From contig NZ_JBFIII010000018.1 of NCBI RefSeq assembly GCF_041601295.1, positions 1 through 35,194 on the forward strand: 35,194 nucleotides of DNA, given 5' to 3'. Both the position numbers and the translations under genes were made by a program. The stretch comes from Immundisolibacter sp. (GTDB lineage: Bacteria > Pseudomonadota > Gammaproteobacteria > Immundisolibacterales > Immundisolibacteraceae). A model generated the notes under the pieces. It saw only the letters and a list, made by a program, of their open reading frames with translations, had not been told where the DNA came from and searched no databases. Shown piece after piece: positions 11,420 to 20,616 of this stretch. The number at the start of each line of letters is the position of its first letter. The stretch's first letter is position 1.

Positions 11420-12352
11420 TCAGGCGCCCGGGCGGGTCCGCCTGGGCAGCGTTACCAGCAATACGCCGGTGAGCACCAATCCCGCGCCAAGCAGTTGCAC
11501 CGGCGTAGCGGGTTCCCCAAGCACCAACACGCCAAGGTAAATGGTGAGAATTGGTCCGGCCGACCCGACCAGCGCCACCTGACTCGCCCCACTGCGTTTA
11601 ATGGCTTCCGCCAGCAACATCGCCGGCAGGACTGTGGAGACCACCGCCATGGCCAAGGCCAGGCCGTAAACCGATGCCGGCTGCCGCAAGTCCGACAGCG
11701 GCTGGGTGACGGCAAATTGCAGCAGCACAAAAACAGTTGAGATCAGCATGGCGTAGGCGGCGGTGCGCTGCGCGCCGATCCGCGCGATGGTGTCGCCGCT
11801 TGCCAGCAGGTACAGGGCATAGGCGACCGCCGATCCGAACACCAGCGCGCTGCCCAGCAACAGGCCGCTGCGGTCCCCGGTCAGGTGCAGGTCACTTGCA
11901 AATGCCAGCGCGATGCCGCCGTAGGACAGGGCGAGCGCGACCGTCTGACGCCGGGACACGCGCCTGCCGGTGAGCCAGGCACTGATCACTACCACCATGG
12001 TGGGGTACAGGAACAGGATCAGCCGTTCCAGCCCCGCATTGATGTAGTTCAGTCCCCAAAAATCCAGAATGCTGGCCAGGTAATACCCGGTCAGGCCCAG
12101 CCAGATCAGGCGAAACCAGTCGTCAGCCCGCAAACGGGCACTGCCTTTGGCGCCGCGGGCGTACCAGGCCAGCGCCAGAAAAAACGGCAGCGCAAACAGC
12201 ATGCGCAGCGCAAGCAAGGTCACTGCGTCAACGGTGTGCCAGGCATAGGCCAACTTGACCAGGATTGCCTTGACCGAAAATCCAAACGCCGCCAGCAGGG
12301 CAAACATGGTGCCGGTGAGCCGGACGTGGCGCGCGGAAGGCAAGACAGGCAT
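11420..12352 (-). CDS. DMT/EamA-family transporter
   Basis: A 310-residue inner-membrane protein with about ten TM segments arranged as two EamA repeats. The second repeat ends with the typical YLGVLVLGEPATPVQLLGAGLVLTGVLLV signature. Members export amino acids, metabolites or nucleotides; the substrate is unknown here. The ATG at 12350-12352 was chosen because the upstream in-frame start is a TTG (12404-12406) and only 15 residues separate this ATG from the first membrane helix. It is divergent from the hot-dog protein gene. Confidence 0.85.
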   Translation of the reverse strand: MPVLPSARHVRLTGTMFALLAAFGFSVKAILVKLAYAWHTVDAVTLLALRMLFALPFFLALAWYARGAKGSARLRADDWFRLIWLGLTGYYLASILDFWGLNYINAGLERLILFLYPTMVVVISAWLTGRRVSRRQTVALALSYGGIALAFASDLHLTGDRSGLLLGSALVFGSAVAYALYLLASGDTIARIGAQRTAAYAMLISTVFVLLQFAVTQPLSDLRQPASVYGLALAMAVVSTVLPAMLLAEAIKRSGASQVALVGSAGPILTIYLGVLVLGEPATPVQLLGAGLVLTGVLLVTLPRRTRPGA

Positions 12353-12487
12353 GGTGGACCCGGAGCTGGCAAGGTGACGGCAGTTTACCGACGGCCGGGA
12401 CGTCAATGTGGGCGCGAGCGCTCAAGATGGGCCGGGTTCTCGCCGATAACCGCATGCCCGACTGCCGTGTCCAGGGGTATGTGGACG

Positions 12488-13414
12488 ATGTTGATGCCAA
12501 GTACGGCCGCCAGGCTACAGCCGCTGATTTACACCGAGTTGCACGTCGATGCGGCGCGCTTCGCTACCGACGATTTCAACCCGTTTCACGACAAGCACCG
12601 CTGGCAGCAGATTGCCGGCAACCCGTTTCACGGGCCCCTGGTGCTTGGCTTTCAACTGGCGGCAGTTGTCGAAGAAGCCGTGCGTCGGCACCGGCTTTTC
12701 CACGGCGAGCAGATTCTGGTGCAGCGCCATGCGCTGCGCTACAGCAACTACCAGCTGAATTTTGCCGCGGCCGTCGTCCCTGGTCAGACGGTGCAGGCCG
12801 AGATCAAGCCCAGCAGTCTGACCCTGGGCACAAACCGGCAACTGAGCAACCGTGTCGTGCTACGCGCAGACGGCGTACCGGCGGTGCTGGGCTTCAAGCG
12901 CGAGTCGGCGCAGCCGCTTCTTGACCTGATGCCCACGGGCCTTGGGCTTGACCTGTTGCAGTCTTGGCCGGATCGCAGCTACCTGCCCGACGGTCGCACA
13001 TTCCTTAAGCGAAAGTTCGTGATGACAGGCAATGGCAAGACCTTCCTGCTGGGTGCCGGTGTGGAGCCGGCGCTGTACATCGACGAGATTGCCGGTCGGG
13101 TCCAGTTCCCGCAGATGTTTCCGGTGAGCTACCTGTCCTGCGCACTGCTGGAGCGCGGCGTGCATGACGGGCATGACTTTGCCGCGCAACCGCTGGTGTA
13201 CGTCGCGCACCGCTACACGCTGGACACGCGGCGCCTGGCGACGCTTACCAGTAACGACGCGCTATGCCTTTTAATTGGCGAACCGGACGTGGCCGGCACA
13301 GACGCCCGAAGTGCCCAGCGGCATACCTACCCCTGTCACATCATGTTGGCTGATGACGGCAGCCCGCTATGCGCGGCAGAGCTGGTCCTGGCGCCCCTTG
13401 CCGCGCTGAAATGA
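12488..13414 (+). CDS. MaoC-like hot-dog-fold protein, double length
   Basis: A 308-residue soluble protein. Near its N-terminus it has a hydratase-2-like motif, FATDDFNPFH at residues 25-34 (Asp, Asn-Pro and His), followed by NPFHGPLVLGFQL. That is how MaoC/(R)-specific enoyl-CoA hydratases bind and activate the substrate. The remaining ~200 residues look like a second, motif-less hot-dog unit (FPQMFPVSYLSCALLERG). It could be an (R)-hydratase relative or a DUF3581-like protein that uses the same DFNPxH motif; I cannot decide. The start is uncertain: ATG codons at 12479, 12488 and 12494 are all in frame, with AGGGG at 12473-12477 best spaced for 12488. The frame is open further upstream only as antisense of the DMT gene. 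Confidence 0.6.
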   Translation: MLMPSTAARLQPLIYTELHVDAARFATDDFNPFHDKHRWQQIAGNPFHGPLVLGFQLAAVVEEAVRRHRLFHGEQILVQRHALRYSNYQLNFAAAVVPGQTVQAEIKPSSLTLGTNRQLSNRVVLRADGVPAVLGFKRESAQPLLDLMPTGLGLDLLQSWPDRSYLPDGRTFLKRKFVMTGNGKTFLLGAGVEPALYIDEIAGRVQFPQMFPVSYLSCALLERGVHDGHDFAAQPLVYVAHRYTLDTRRLATLTSNDALCLLIGEPDVAGTDARSAQRHTYPCHIMLADDGSPLCAAELVLAPLAALK

Positions 13415-13569
13415 GCTGAGGGGATCGACCGCGAGCCTTTGCGCGCGGGATTGGACTCCCATAGACCCGCCCGGCTCCGGGTGTGGACGCCTGCGGTCAC
13501 CGGCTAAACACGCTCAGGTTTGCGCTACCCTGCATGCGGCGGCAGGAATCGCCGCCTACGGAGGTCGGC

Positions 13570-14103
13570 ATGCCAGTACAGCACGTGTTGAGAATGGGTC
13601 ATCCACTACTGCGTCGGGTAGCCGAACCGGTGGCGAACGTTCGCGATCCGGCGATCGCGACCTTGCTTGAGGACATGCTCGATACGATGGCTGCCTGTAA
13701 TGGCGCCGGTCTGGCGGCACCGCAAATCGGCGTATCGGTGCGGGTGGTGGTATTTGGCATGATGCACAACCCGCGGTACCCGCAGGCCGAGCCGGTGCCC
13801 CAGACGGTGCTGATCAATCCGGTCATCGAGGTGCTCGACCCGACGCCGGAAGACGGCTGGGAGGGCTGCCTTAGTGTGCCCGGGCTGCGTGGCCTGGTGC
13901 CCCGGCCAAGGGCCATCCGCTACCAGGGCTTCGACCAGCGCGGACATCTGATCGAGCGCGAGGTGACCGGGTTTCACGCCCGCGTGGTGCTGCACGAGTG
14001 TGATCACCTTGACGGTGTGCTGTATCCGCAGCGCATTCGCGACCTGAGGCAGTTCGGTTTCGAACCGGAAATTACGGCTGCGCTTGCCGACGCCGCCGAT
14101 TGA
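13570..14103 (+). CDS. def: Peptide deformylase
   Basis: A 177-residue iron/zinc hydrolase that removes the formyl group from nascent N-terminal methionine. All three family motifs are present: GAGLAAPQIG at 45-54, EGCLSVPG at 98-105 with metal ligand Cys100, and HECDHLDG at 142-149 with His142, His146 and catalytic Glu143. The ATG at 13570 follows a GGAGG site by five bases, which rules out the longer open frame. It stands alone, without fmt next to it, which often marks a second deformylase copy. It converges with mfd. Confidence 0.95.
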   Translation: MPVQHVLRMGHPLLRRVAEPVANVRDPAIATLLEDMLDTMAACNGAGLAAPQIGVSVRVVVFGMMHNPRYPQAEPVPQTVLINPVIEVLDPTPEDGWEGCLSVPGLRGLVPRPRAIRYQGFDQRGHLIEREVTGFHARVVLHECDHLDGVLYPQRIRDLRQFGFEPEITAALADAAD

Positions 14104-14115
14104 GGAAGCGCTGAA

Positions 14116-17100
14116 TCACGCAGCAGTTACCTGGCGGCCAAGCCGTCGTAGCAGATCCTCGACAGCCACCAGGCGCGCCTGTGGGTCAGGCGTCACCAGG
14201 CTGACGCTCAGCTTGCTGCGGCCGTCGAAACGGTAGGTCTTGGGTTCGCTGCGTATCAGCTGGAGCAGGGTCTCGACGTTGATCGCGGGCTCGGCCGTGA
14301 AACCGATGCTGAAGCCTTCCTCGCCACCGGCGATAGCCAGCACCCCCAGCGCCTTGGCCAGCAGCCGCAACCGCGCCTGCGCGAACAACAGGACGGCCGC
14401 TGGTGGCAGGGCGCCGAAACGGTCCACCAACTCCACCTGCAAATCGTCAAGCGCCTCGCCGTCGGTGGCGTTGGCCACGCGCTTGTACAGTACCAGGCGG
14501 TGGTGCACATCGGGCACGTAGTCGGCGGGCAGCAGAGCTGCGGCGTGCAGGTTGATTTCCAGCTCGTGCCGCAGGCCGGCATCGAAGTCCGGTTCGCGCC
14601 CGGCGCGGATATCGCGTACCGCCCGTTCCAGCAGTTCGTTGAACAGCGTGAAGCCGATTTCCTGGATATGTCCGCTCTGCTCCTCGCCCAGCAGCTCGCC
14701 GGCGCCGCGGATTTCCATGTCGTGGCTGGCCAGGGTGAAGCCGATGCCCAGTTCGCCCAGCGACTCGATCGCTTCCAGGCGCTTCAGTGCGTCCCCTTTG
14801 AGCGCGTCCCGACTCGGCACCAGCAAATAGGCATAGGCCTGGTGGTGCGAACGACCGACCCGGCCACGCAACTGATGCAGCTGCGCCAGGCCAAGGTTGT
14901 CGGCACGATCGATGATGATGGTGTTGGCGGTCGGCACGTCGATGCCACTTTCGATGATAGTGGAGCACACCAACACATTGAAGCGACGATGGTGAAAGTC
15001 CGCCATGATGCGTTCCAGCTCGCGTTCCGGTAGCTGACCATGGGCCACGCGCACGGTCGCTTCCGGCAACAGGCGGGCCAGGTCCAGGGCCGCCCGTTCG
15101 ATGGTCTCGACCCGGTTATGCAGGAAGTAGACCTGCCCGCCACGTTTGAATTCGCGCAGACAGGCTTCGCGTACCAGCTCGCCGTCGAATGGCCGGACAA
15201 AGGTCTTGACCGCCAGGCGCCGTAGTGGCGGGGTCGCGATGATCGACAGATCGCGCAGGCCGGACATGGCCATGCTCAGCGTGCGCGGAATGGGCGTCGC
15301 GGTCAGGGTAAGCACATCAACCTGCGCCCGCAGCGCCTTGAAGCGCTCTTTTTGCTGCACGCCAAAGCGGTGTTCCTCGTCGATGATCACCAACCCCAGA
15401 CGCTCGAACTGCACGTCTTTCTGCAGCAGCCGGTGGGTGCCGATAACAATATCGAGCTTGCCCTGCGCCAGGTCCGCGAGAATCTGTTGCTGTTCCGGTT
15501 TGGACTCGAAGCGCGTCATCGCCGACACGCGCAGTGGCCAGTCGGCCATGCGGCTGCGGAATGAGTCGGCATGCTGCTGCGCCAGTAGCGTGGTCGGTAC
15601 CAGTACCGCCACCTGCTGACCAGCGTGGGCAGCGACGAAGGCGGCGCGCACCGCGACTTCGGTTTTGCCAAAGCCCACATCGCCACATACCACGCGGTCC
15701 ATGGGCTGGTCGCTGGCGATATCGGCCAGCACTTCGCCGATGGCGCGCGCCTGGTCGGGCGTCTCTTCGAACGGAAAGCTGGCGGCAAAGCGCGCGTAGT
15801 CGTCGGGTAGCGGGATGGCGCGACCGCCCCGGGCGGCGCGTTTGGCGTAGATGGCAAGCAGCTCGGCGGCGGCATCGCGCACCTGCTCGCGGGCCTTGCG
15901 CTGGGCGCGCTCCCACTGGCCGCTGCCGAGTTTGTGCAGGGGCGCGTGCTCGGCGTCGGCGCCGGTATAGCGGTGTATCAGGTCCAGGCTGCCGACCGGC
16001 ACGTAGATCTTGGCGTGGTCGGCGTATTCGATGGCCAGGTACTCGCCGTTACTGCCGCCGACATCCAGGGTTTCCAGACCCAGGTAACGGCCAACGCCGT
16101 GCTCCACGTGCACGATGGGGTCGCCGGCAGCCAGTTCGCTGAGGTTGCGGATAACCGCTTCGGGGTCGCTCTCGCGCCGATCGCGCCGCCGCGCCTGCAC
16201 CACGTGCTCGCCGTAAATCTGGCTCTCGGCGACGATGGCGATACCAGCCCGGGGCAACAGCAGGCCTTCGTCGACCGGCGCCACGGCCAGCGTGAGCGGT
16301 GCGCTACTGGCCAGGAACTGCGGCCAGTCGTCGACCACCTGCACCGATATATGCTGGCGCTGCAGCATGTCGCGCAGGGTTTCGCGCCGCCCGAGGCTTT
16401 CCGCGGCAATCAGCGTGCGGCCGGCAAACCCGGCCACGAATGATTCCAGCTGCGCCAGTGGCCGCTCGGTCCGGCTGTCCACCGGCAGTGCCGGCGGCGT
16501 GCCGACCGGCAGGGCCTGGGTATCCGCAACACCACCCATAAGCACCTGTGGGAACCGCTTGAAGGCGGCGAACACAGCGCCCGGTTCAAGGTACAGCTCG
16601 GCCGGCGGCAGTGGGGGATAGTCCAGCCATTGGCTGCGCACCGCATGGCGCTCGCGGATGGTGGCCCAGAACGCCTCGCCAGTCGCCAGACAACCGTCCT
16701 GCCAAACCACCGTGGTGCTTGCGGGCAGGTAATCGAACAGTGTGGCGGTGGCCTCGAAGAACAGCGGCAGGTAAAACTCGACCCCGGCCGGAGTGCGCCC
16801 GGCTTGCAACTCCCGATACAGGGGTGCCCGTGCCGGGTTACTTTCGAATACCGCCATATAGCGTTGATAAAAGCGCTCAATGGCCGGCGGGTTGACCGGA
16901 AACTCCCGTCCCGGCAATAAATCCACCCGTTCGAGTTGTACCTGCGAGCGTTGATTGTCCGGGTCGAAGCGGCGAATCGACTCCACTTCGTCGTCAAACA
17001 GCTCGACTCGAAACGGGGCATCGCTGCCCATGGGAAACAGATCCAGCAGCCCACCGCGCACCGCGAATTCGCCGTGCTCCATGACTTGGTTGACCGCGGT

Positions 17101-17592
17101 GTAGCCGGCCCGGATCAGACGTTCGCGCATCTGCCCCAGATCCAGTCGGTCGCCCCGCGCCAGACACAAGCTGTAGGCATCCAGGTAACTGGGCGGGGCC
17201 AGGCGCTGCATCAGCGTGGACATCGGCACAATCGCCAGGCCCCGTCGCAGGGTTGGCAAACGGTGCAGCGTGGCGAGCCGCTCGGAGATCAGATCCTGGT
17301 GCGGCGAGAAGGCGTCGTAGGGCAGGGTTTCCCAGTCGGGAAAGGTAAATACCGGCAGATCGACACCGGCGAAAAAGGGAATCTCGCGCTGAAGGCGTTC
17401 CGCCATCCGGGTATCGGTGGCAACAACCAGTAGCGGGCCGCTGGCTGCATCGGCTGCCTCGGCCAGTGCCAGCGCCGCCGCGCCGCCGCTCAAGCCGCTC
17501 CAGTCTCGGCGCTCGCCTGCCCTCGTCGGTAGTGGTGGAGAAAGCAGCGGCACAGGATGCGATGGGGCGGGGACGGGGCTTGCGGTAGTCAT
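14116..17592 (-). CDS. mfd: Transcription-repair coupling factor Mfd
   Basis: A protein of 1158 residues (1166 if the upstream ATG at 17616 is used) that removes RNA polymerase stalled at lesions and recruits UvrA. Domain order: a UvrB-homology N-terminal module (DWETLPYDAFSPHQD, YEHGEFAVRGGLLDLFPMG-type motifs); the RNA-polymerase-interaction module with VHVEHGVGRYLGLE; then the RecG-like translocase with Walker A GDVGFGKT near residue 630, the DEEH box IIDEEHRFGVQQKE near 735, LTATPIPRTL, and the QLRGRVGRS motif VI; then the C-terminal TRCF domain. A TATAAT hexamer lies at 17602-17607 on the coding strand, inside the longer version of the gene, which favours the shorter start, although the leader would then be very short. 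Confidence 0.95.
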   Translation of the reverse strand: MTTASPVPAPSHPVPLLSPPLPTRAGERRDWSGLSGGAAALALAEAADAASGPLLVVATDTRMAERLQREIPFFAGVDLPVFTFPDWETLPYDAFSPHQDLISERLATLHRLPTLRRGLAIVPMSTLMQRLAPPSYLDAYSLCLARGDRLDLGQMRERLIRAGYTAVNQVMEHGEFAVRGGLLDLFPMGSDAPFRVELFDDEVESIRRFDPDNQRSQVQLERVDLLPGREFPVNPPAIERFYQRYMAVFESNPARAPLYRELQAGRTPAGVEFYLPLFFEATATLFDYLPASTTVVWQDGCLATGEAFWATIRERHAVRSQWLDYPPLPPAELYLEPGAVFAAFKRFPQVLMGGVADTQALPVGTPPALPVDSRTERPLAQLESFVAGFAGRTLIAAESLGRRETLRDMLQRQHISVQVVDDWPQFLASSAPLTLAVAPVDEGLLLPRAGIAIVAESQIYGEHVVQARRRDRRESDPEAVIRNLSELAAGDPIVHVEHGVGRYLGLETLDVGGSNGEYLAIEYADHAKIYVPVGSLDLIHRYTGADAEHAPLHKLGSGQWERAQRKAREQVRDAAAELLAIYAKRAARGGRAIPLPDDYARFAASFPFEETPDQARAIGEVLADIASDQPMDRVVCGDVGFGKTEVAVRAAFVAAHAGQQVAVLVPTTLLAQQHADSFRSRMADWPLRVSAMTRFESKPEQQQILADLAQGKLDIVIGTHRLLQKDVQFERLGLVIIDEEHRFGVQQKERFKALRAQVDVLTLTATPIPRTLSMAMSGLRDLSIIATPPLRRLAVKTFVRPFDGELVREACLREFKRGGQVYFLHNRVETIERAALDLARLLPEATVRVAHGQLPERELERIMADFHHRRFNVLVCSTIIESGIDVPTANTIIIDRADNLGLAQLHQLRGRVGRSHHQAYAYLLVPSRDALKGDALKRLEAIESLGELGIGFTLASHDMEIRGAGELLGEEQSGHIQEIGFTLFNELLERAVRDIRAGREPDFDAGLRHELEINLHAAALLPADYVPDVHHRLVLYKRVANATDGEALDDLQVELVDRFGALPPAAVLLFAQARLRLLAKALGVLAIAGGEEGFSIGFTAEPAINVETLLQLIRSEPKTYRFDGRSKLSVSLVTPDPQARLVAVEDLLRRLGRQVTAA

Positions 17593-17639
17593 GGACCCGT
17601 TATTATAGGGAAGCATCCCCCATTGCCGGTTTTTTGTTT

Positions 17640-18353
17640 ATGCCAGTGACTGCCCGCCAGGCCGGTTATCTCGACGCCCTCGGCATTGATCGCTACCAGC
17701 CGCGTGTAGTGGTACCGCACCCGGCGGCGCAACCCCAAAGCCCGGTAACCGCGAAAAGTGCACCGCACAGCGACCCCGCCGGCGCCTGGCGCGTACTTGC
17801 CGCAGAAGTAGCCGGCTGCACCGCCTGTGCGCTGTCGGGTACACGCACGCAGACCGTGTTTGGCGTTGGCCAGCAAGACGCCGACTGGTTGATCGTCGGG
17901 GAGGCGCCTGGCGCGGAAGAGGACGCGTGCGGCGAGCCGTTCGTCGGTCGCGCCGGCAAGTTGCTGGACTCGATGCTGCTCGCGGTGGGCCTGGACCGCC
18001 GTCGCGGTGCCTACATAAGCAATATCGTCAAATGTCGCCCGCCGAAAAATCGCGATCCCGCTCCTGCCGAAGCGGCTGCCTGCATGGGCTACCTGGAGCG
18101 CCAGATCGCGTTGCTTCAACCGGAATTGATCGTCGCCGTCGGTCGTGTCGCCGCCCAGCACCTGCTCGGCAGCGAGGAGCCGGTTGGCCGCTTGCGCGGC
18201 CGGGTGTGGCATTGGCGCGATACCGGCATTCCACTGGTCGTGACCTACCACCCGGCCTACCTGCTGCGCTCGCCTCTGGAAAAACGCAAATCCTGGGATG
18301 ACCTGTGTCTGGCTCAGGAGGCGTATCGCCAACGCAAGGGACCAAGCGCCTGA
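17640..18353 (+). CDS. Uracil-DNA glycosylase, family 4 (iron-sulfur)
   Basis: A 237-residue family 4 uracil-DNA glycosylase that excises uracil from DNA. Four cysteines at 60, 63, 132 and 148 fit the [4Fe-4S] site. Motif A is VGEAPGAEED and motif B is YHPAYLLRSP, with FVGRAGKLLD between. A proline-rich stretch of about 30 residues links a short N-terminal segment to the catalytic domain. The ATG at 17640 is preferred over an upstream TTG. The gene is divergent from mfd, and its stop overlaps the rimI start by one base (TGATG), so the two are coupled. Confidence 0.92.
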   Translation: MPVTARQAGYLDALGIDRYQPRVVVPHPAAQPQSPVTAKSAPHSDPAGAWRVLAAEVAGCTACALSGTRTQTVFGVGQQDADWLIVGEAPGAEEDACGEPFVGRAGKLLDSMLLAVGLDRRRGAYISNIVKCRPPKNRDPAPAEAAACMGYLERQIALLQPELIVAVGRVAAQHLLGSEEPVGRLRGRVWHWRDTGIPLVVTYHPAYLLRSPLEKRKSWDDLCLAQEAYRQRKGPSA

Positions 18354-18853
18354 TGGTGGCGCGTCTGCCCCTGCCCGGGTCGGCCGCCGCCGGAGGGATA
18401 CTTACCCTGCGTGCGATGCTGGTCGGCGATGCGCGGGACGTGGCCGCGATCGAGCAGGTGGCCTACCCGCCACCGCAGCCCTGGTCGGAAGGAATTTTTC
18501 GCGATTGCCTGCGCGTTGGCTATTTATGCCAAGTGCTGGAACTCGAAGGCCAGATCATCGGTTACGGCATCCTGTCGATCGCTGCCAGCGAGGCACATCT
18601 GCTCAATGTATGCATCGCACCGTCGCACCAGGGCTGCGGATACGGGCGACAGCTGGTACACCATTTCCTGGATTTGGCCGACCGTTACAAGGCCGATACG
18701 GTGTATCTGGAAGTGCGTCCGTCGAACGTCGCGGCGCGCGAACTTTACAAATCGCTTGGGTTTCGCCGGGTTGGCGTGCGAAAATCCTACTATCCAGCTC
18801 TGCCGGGCGAGCCGCGTGAAGACGCCATCCAGCTTGCCCGTGATATCGCCTGA
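18353..18853 (+). CDS. rimI: Ribosomal protein S18-alanine N-acetyltransferase RimI
   Basis: A 166-residue GNAT acetyltransferase. The acetyl-CoA-binding motif is the HQGCGYG loop, preceded by the LLNVCIAP strand. The catalytic Glu lies in YLEVRPSN and the acid tyrosine region in LYKSLGFRRVGVRKSYY, all typical of RimI, which acetylates S18. It is about 15 residues longer than E. coli RimI at the N-terminus. The ATG at 18353-18355 overlaps the glycosylase stop and is the natural coupled start. Linkage of rimI with a family 4 uracil glycosylase is common in proteobacteria. Confidence 0.9.
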   Translation: MVARLPLPGSAAAGGILTLRAMLVGDARDVAAIEQVAYPPPQPWSEGIFRDCLRVGYLCQVLELEGQIIGYGILSIAASEAHLLNVCIAPSHQGCGYGRQLVHHFLDLADRYKADTVYLEVRPSNVAARELYKSLGFRRVGVRKSYYPALPGEPREDAIQLARDIA

Positions 18854-18934
18854 GGCGTCCTGATCCTCGTCTGAGACGATTCTGCCCCAAGATTACTCTG
18901 CGCCCGGCCATACGGCCGCCGGCGCCAATCCACT

Positions 18935-20518
18935 ATGACTGAACTTGCTAGCGAAGTCGCCCAGCGGCGAACTTTTGCCATTATTTCGCACCCCGATGCG
19001 GGGAAAACCACGCTCACGGAAAAGCTGCTGCTGTATGGCGGCGCGATCCAGATGGCGGGCACCGTCAAGGCTCGCAAGGCGGCGCGGCACGCCACCTCGG
19101 ACTGGATGGCGCTGGAAAAGGAGCGCGGCATCTCGGTCACCTCCTCGGTAATGCAGTTCCCGTACCGGGACTGCGTGATGAACCTGCTGGACACGCCTGG
19201 CCACGCCGATTTTTCGGAGGACACCTACCGCACGCTCACGGCGGTGGATTCGTGCCTGATGGTGATCGACGCCGCACGCGGTGTGGAAGAGCGCACCATC
19301 AAGCTGATGGAAGTGTGTCGCCTGCGCGACACGCCCATCATCACCTTCGTCAACAAGCTGGACCGCGAGGGTCGCGAGCCGGTCGAGTTACTTGACGAGA
19401 TCGAGTCGGTGCTCGGTATCGCCTGCGCGCCGGTGAGCTGGCCGATCGGCATGGGCCAGCGTCTGAAAGGCATCGTCGATCTGATTACCGGCCAGGTACG
19501 TCTGTTTGGCGTCCGCCATGGCGAGCGCGCCGACGCTGGCGAGTTGCTGGACAGTCTGGGCGACCCGCGCCTGCTGGAGCACATCGACGCCTACGAACTT
19601 GCCGCGCTGCGGGACGAAATCGAACTGGTGCAAGGCGCCAGCGCCAATTTCGACCTGGACGCCTACCGCGCCGGCAAGCAGACGCCGGTGTTCTTTGGCT
19701 CCGCCATCCACAACTTTGGCGTGCAGGAATTACTGGACGCGGTGGTCAGCTACGCGCCGCCGCCGGGCGCGCAGGCGGCTGTGGAGCGCAGCGTGCAGCC
19801 GGATGAGCCTGCATTCACGGGCTTTGTGTTCAAGATCCAGGCCAATATGGATCCCGCGCACCGTGACCGGGTCGCGTTCTTTCGCGTCTGCTCGGGCGCC
19901 TATCAGCGGGGCATTCGGGTCAGGCACGTGCGCATTGGCCGCGACCAGCAACTGGCCAATGCCATTACGTTCATGGCGGGCGAGCGCGAGGGCGCCGAAC
20001 ATGCCGTCGCGGGCGACATCCTGGGCATCCACAACCACGGCACGGTGCGCATTGGCGACACCTTTACCCAGGGCGAGAGCCTGCGCTACACGGGCATCCC
20101 GGATTTTGCGCCAGAGTTGTTTCGGCGCGCACAATTGCGCGACCCCTTGCGCTCCAAGGCCCTGCTGAAAGGTCTGGAGCAATTGTCGGAGGAGGGAGCG
20201 ATGCAGCTTTTTCGTCCGCTCATCAACAACGACCTCATCCTGGGCGCGATCGGCGTGCTCCAGTTCGAGGTTGCAGCCTACCGCCTGAAACACGAGTACG
20301 GCGTCGAGGCCAGCTTCGAGGCGGTCAACGTTGCCACCTGTCGCTGGGTGCAGGGTGAGGACGCCAGGAAACTCGACGAATTCCAACGCCGCGCCGAAGC
20401 CAATCTTGGTTTGGACAGAAACGGTGAATTGGTTTACCTGGCGCCAACCCGCATCAATCTGAATCTGACCGAAGAACGCTGGCCGCAGCTGCGTTTCCTC
20501 GCCACGCGCGAGCATTGA
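18935..20518 (+). CDS. prfC: Peptide chain release factor 3
   Basis: A 527-residue translational GTPase that removes RF1/RF2 from the ribosome after termination. The GTPase motifs are SHPDAGKTT (residues 18-26), the switch region ERGISVTSS, DTPGHADF and NKLD. The RF3-specific central and C-terminal domains follow, including GVLQFEVAAYRLKHEYGVE. Length matches E. coli RF3 (529). The 80-base gap from rimI contains two short palindromes (18867-18879 and 18903-18916), which could be a weak terminator or regulatory element. Confidence 0.97.
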   Translation: MTELASEVAQRRTFAIISHPDAGKTTLTEKLLLYGGAIQMAGTVKARKAARHATSDWMALEKERGISVTSSVMQFPYRDCVMNLLDTPGHADFSEDTYRTLTAVDSCLMVIDAARGVEERTIKLMEVCRLRDTPIITFVNKLDREGREPVELLDEIESVLGIACAPVSWPIGMGQRLKGIVDLITGQVRLFGVRHGERADAGELLDSLGDPRLLEHIDAYELAALRDEIELVQGASANFDLDAYRAGKQTPVFFGSAIHNFGVQELLDAVVSYAPPPGAQAAVERSVQPDEPAFTGFVFKIQANMDPAHRDRVAFFRVCSGAYQRGIRVRHVRIGRDQQLANAITFMAGEREGAEHAVAGDILGIHNHGTVRIGDTFTQGESLRYTGIPDFAPELFRRAQLRDPLRSKALLKGLEQLSEEGAMQLFRPLINNDLILGAIGVLQFEVAAYRLKHEYGVEASFEAVNVATCRWVQGEDARKLDEFQRRAEANLGLDRNGELVYLAPTRINLNLTEERWPQLRFLATREH

Positions 20519-20616
20519 GCGTGCGCCGGGCAGACCGGCACCGACCATTCGGGGACTGCGCCACGCAATGACCGGCGCCGCCCCGCCCCTTCTTTCCATT
20601 GCAGGCATTCCTGGAT

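Noticed and set aside
11885..12487. Upstream extension of the hot-dog protein frame
   Set aside because: It runs antisense through the DMT transporter and is low-complexity; conserved sequence begins only after the ATG cluster at 12479-12496.
17602..17607. TATAAT on the minus strand just inside the longer mfd frame
   Set aside because: No -35 partner at normal spacing and the message would be almost leaderless; mentioned in the mfd entry but not listed as a promoter.
18867..18916. Two small palindromes between rimI and prfC
   Set aside because: Stems of five to six bases without a T-run; too weak to call a terminator or operator.
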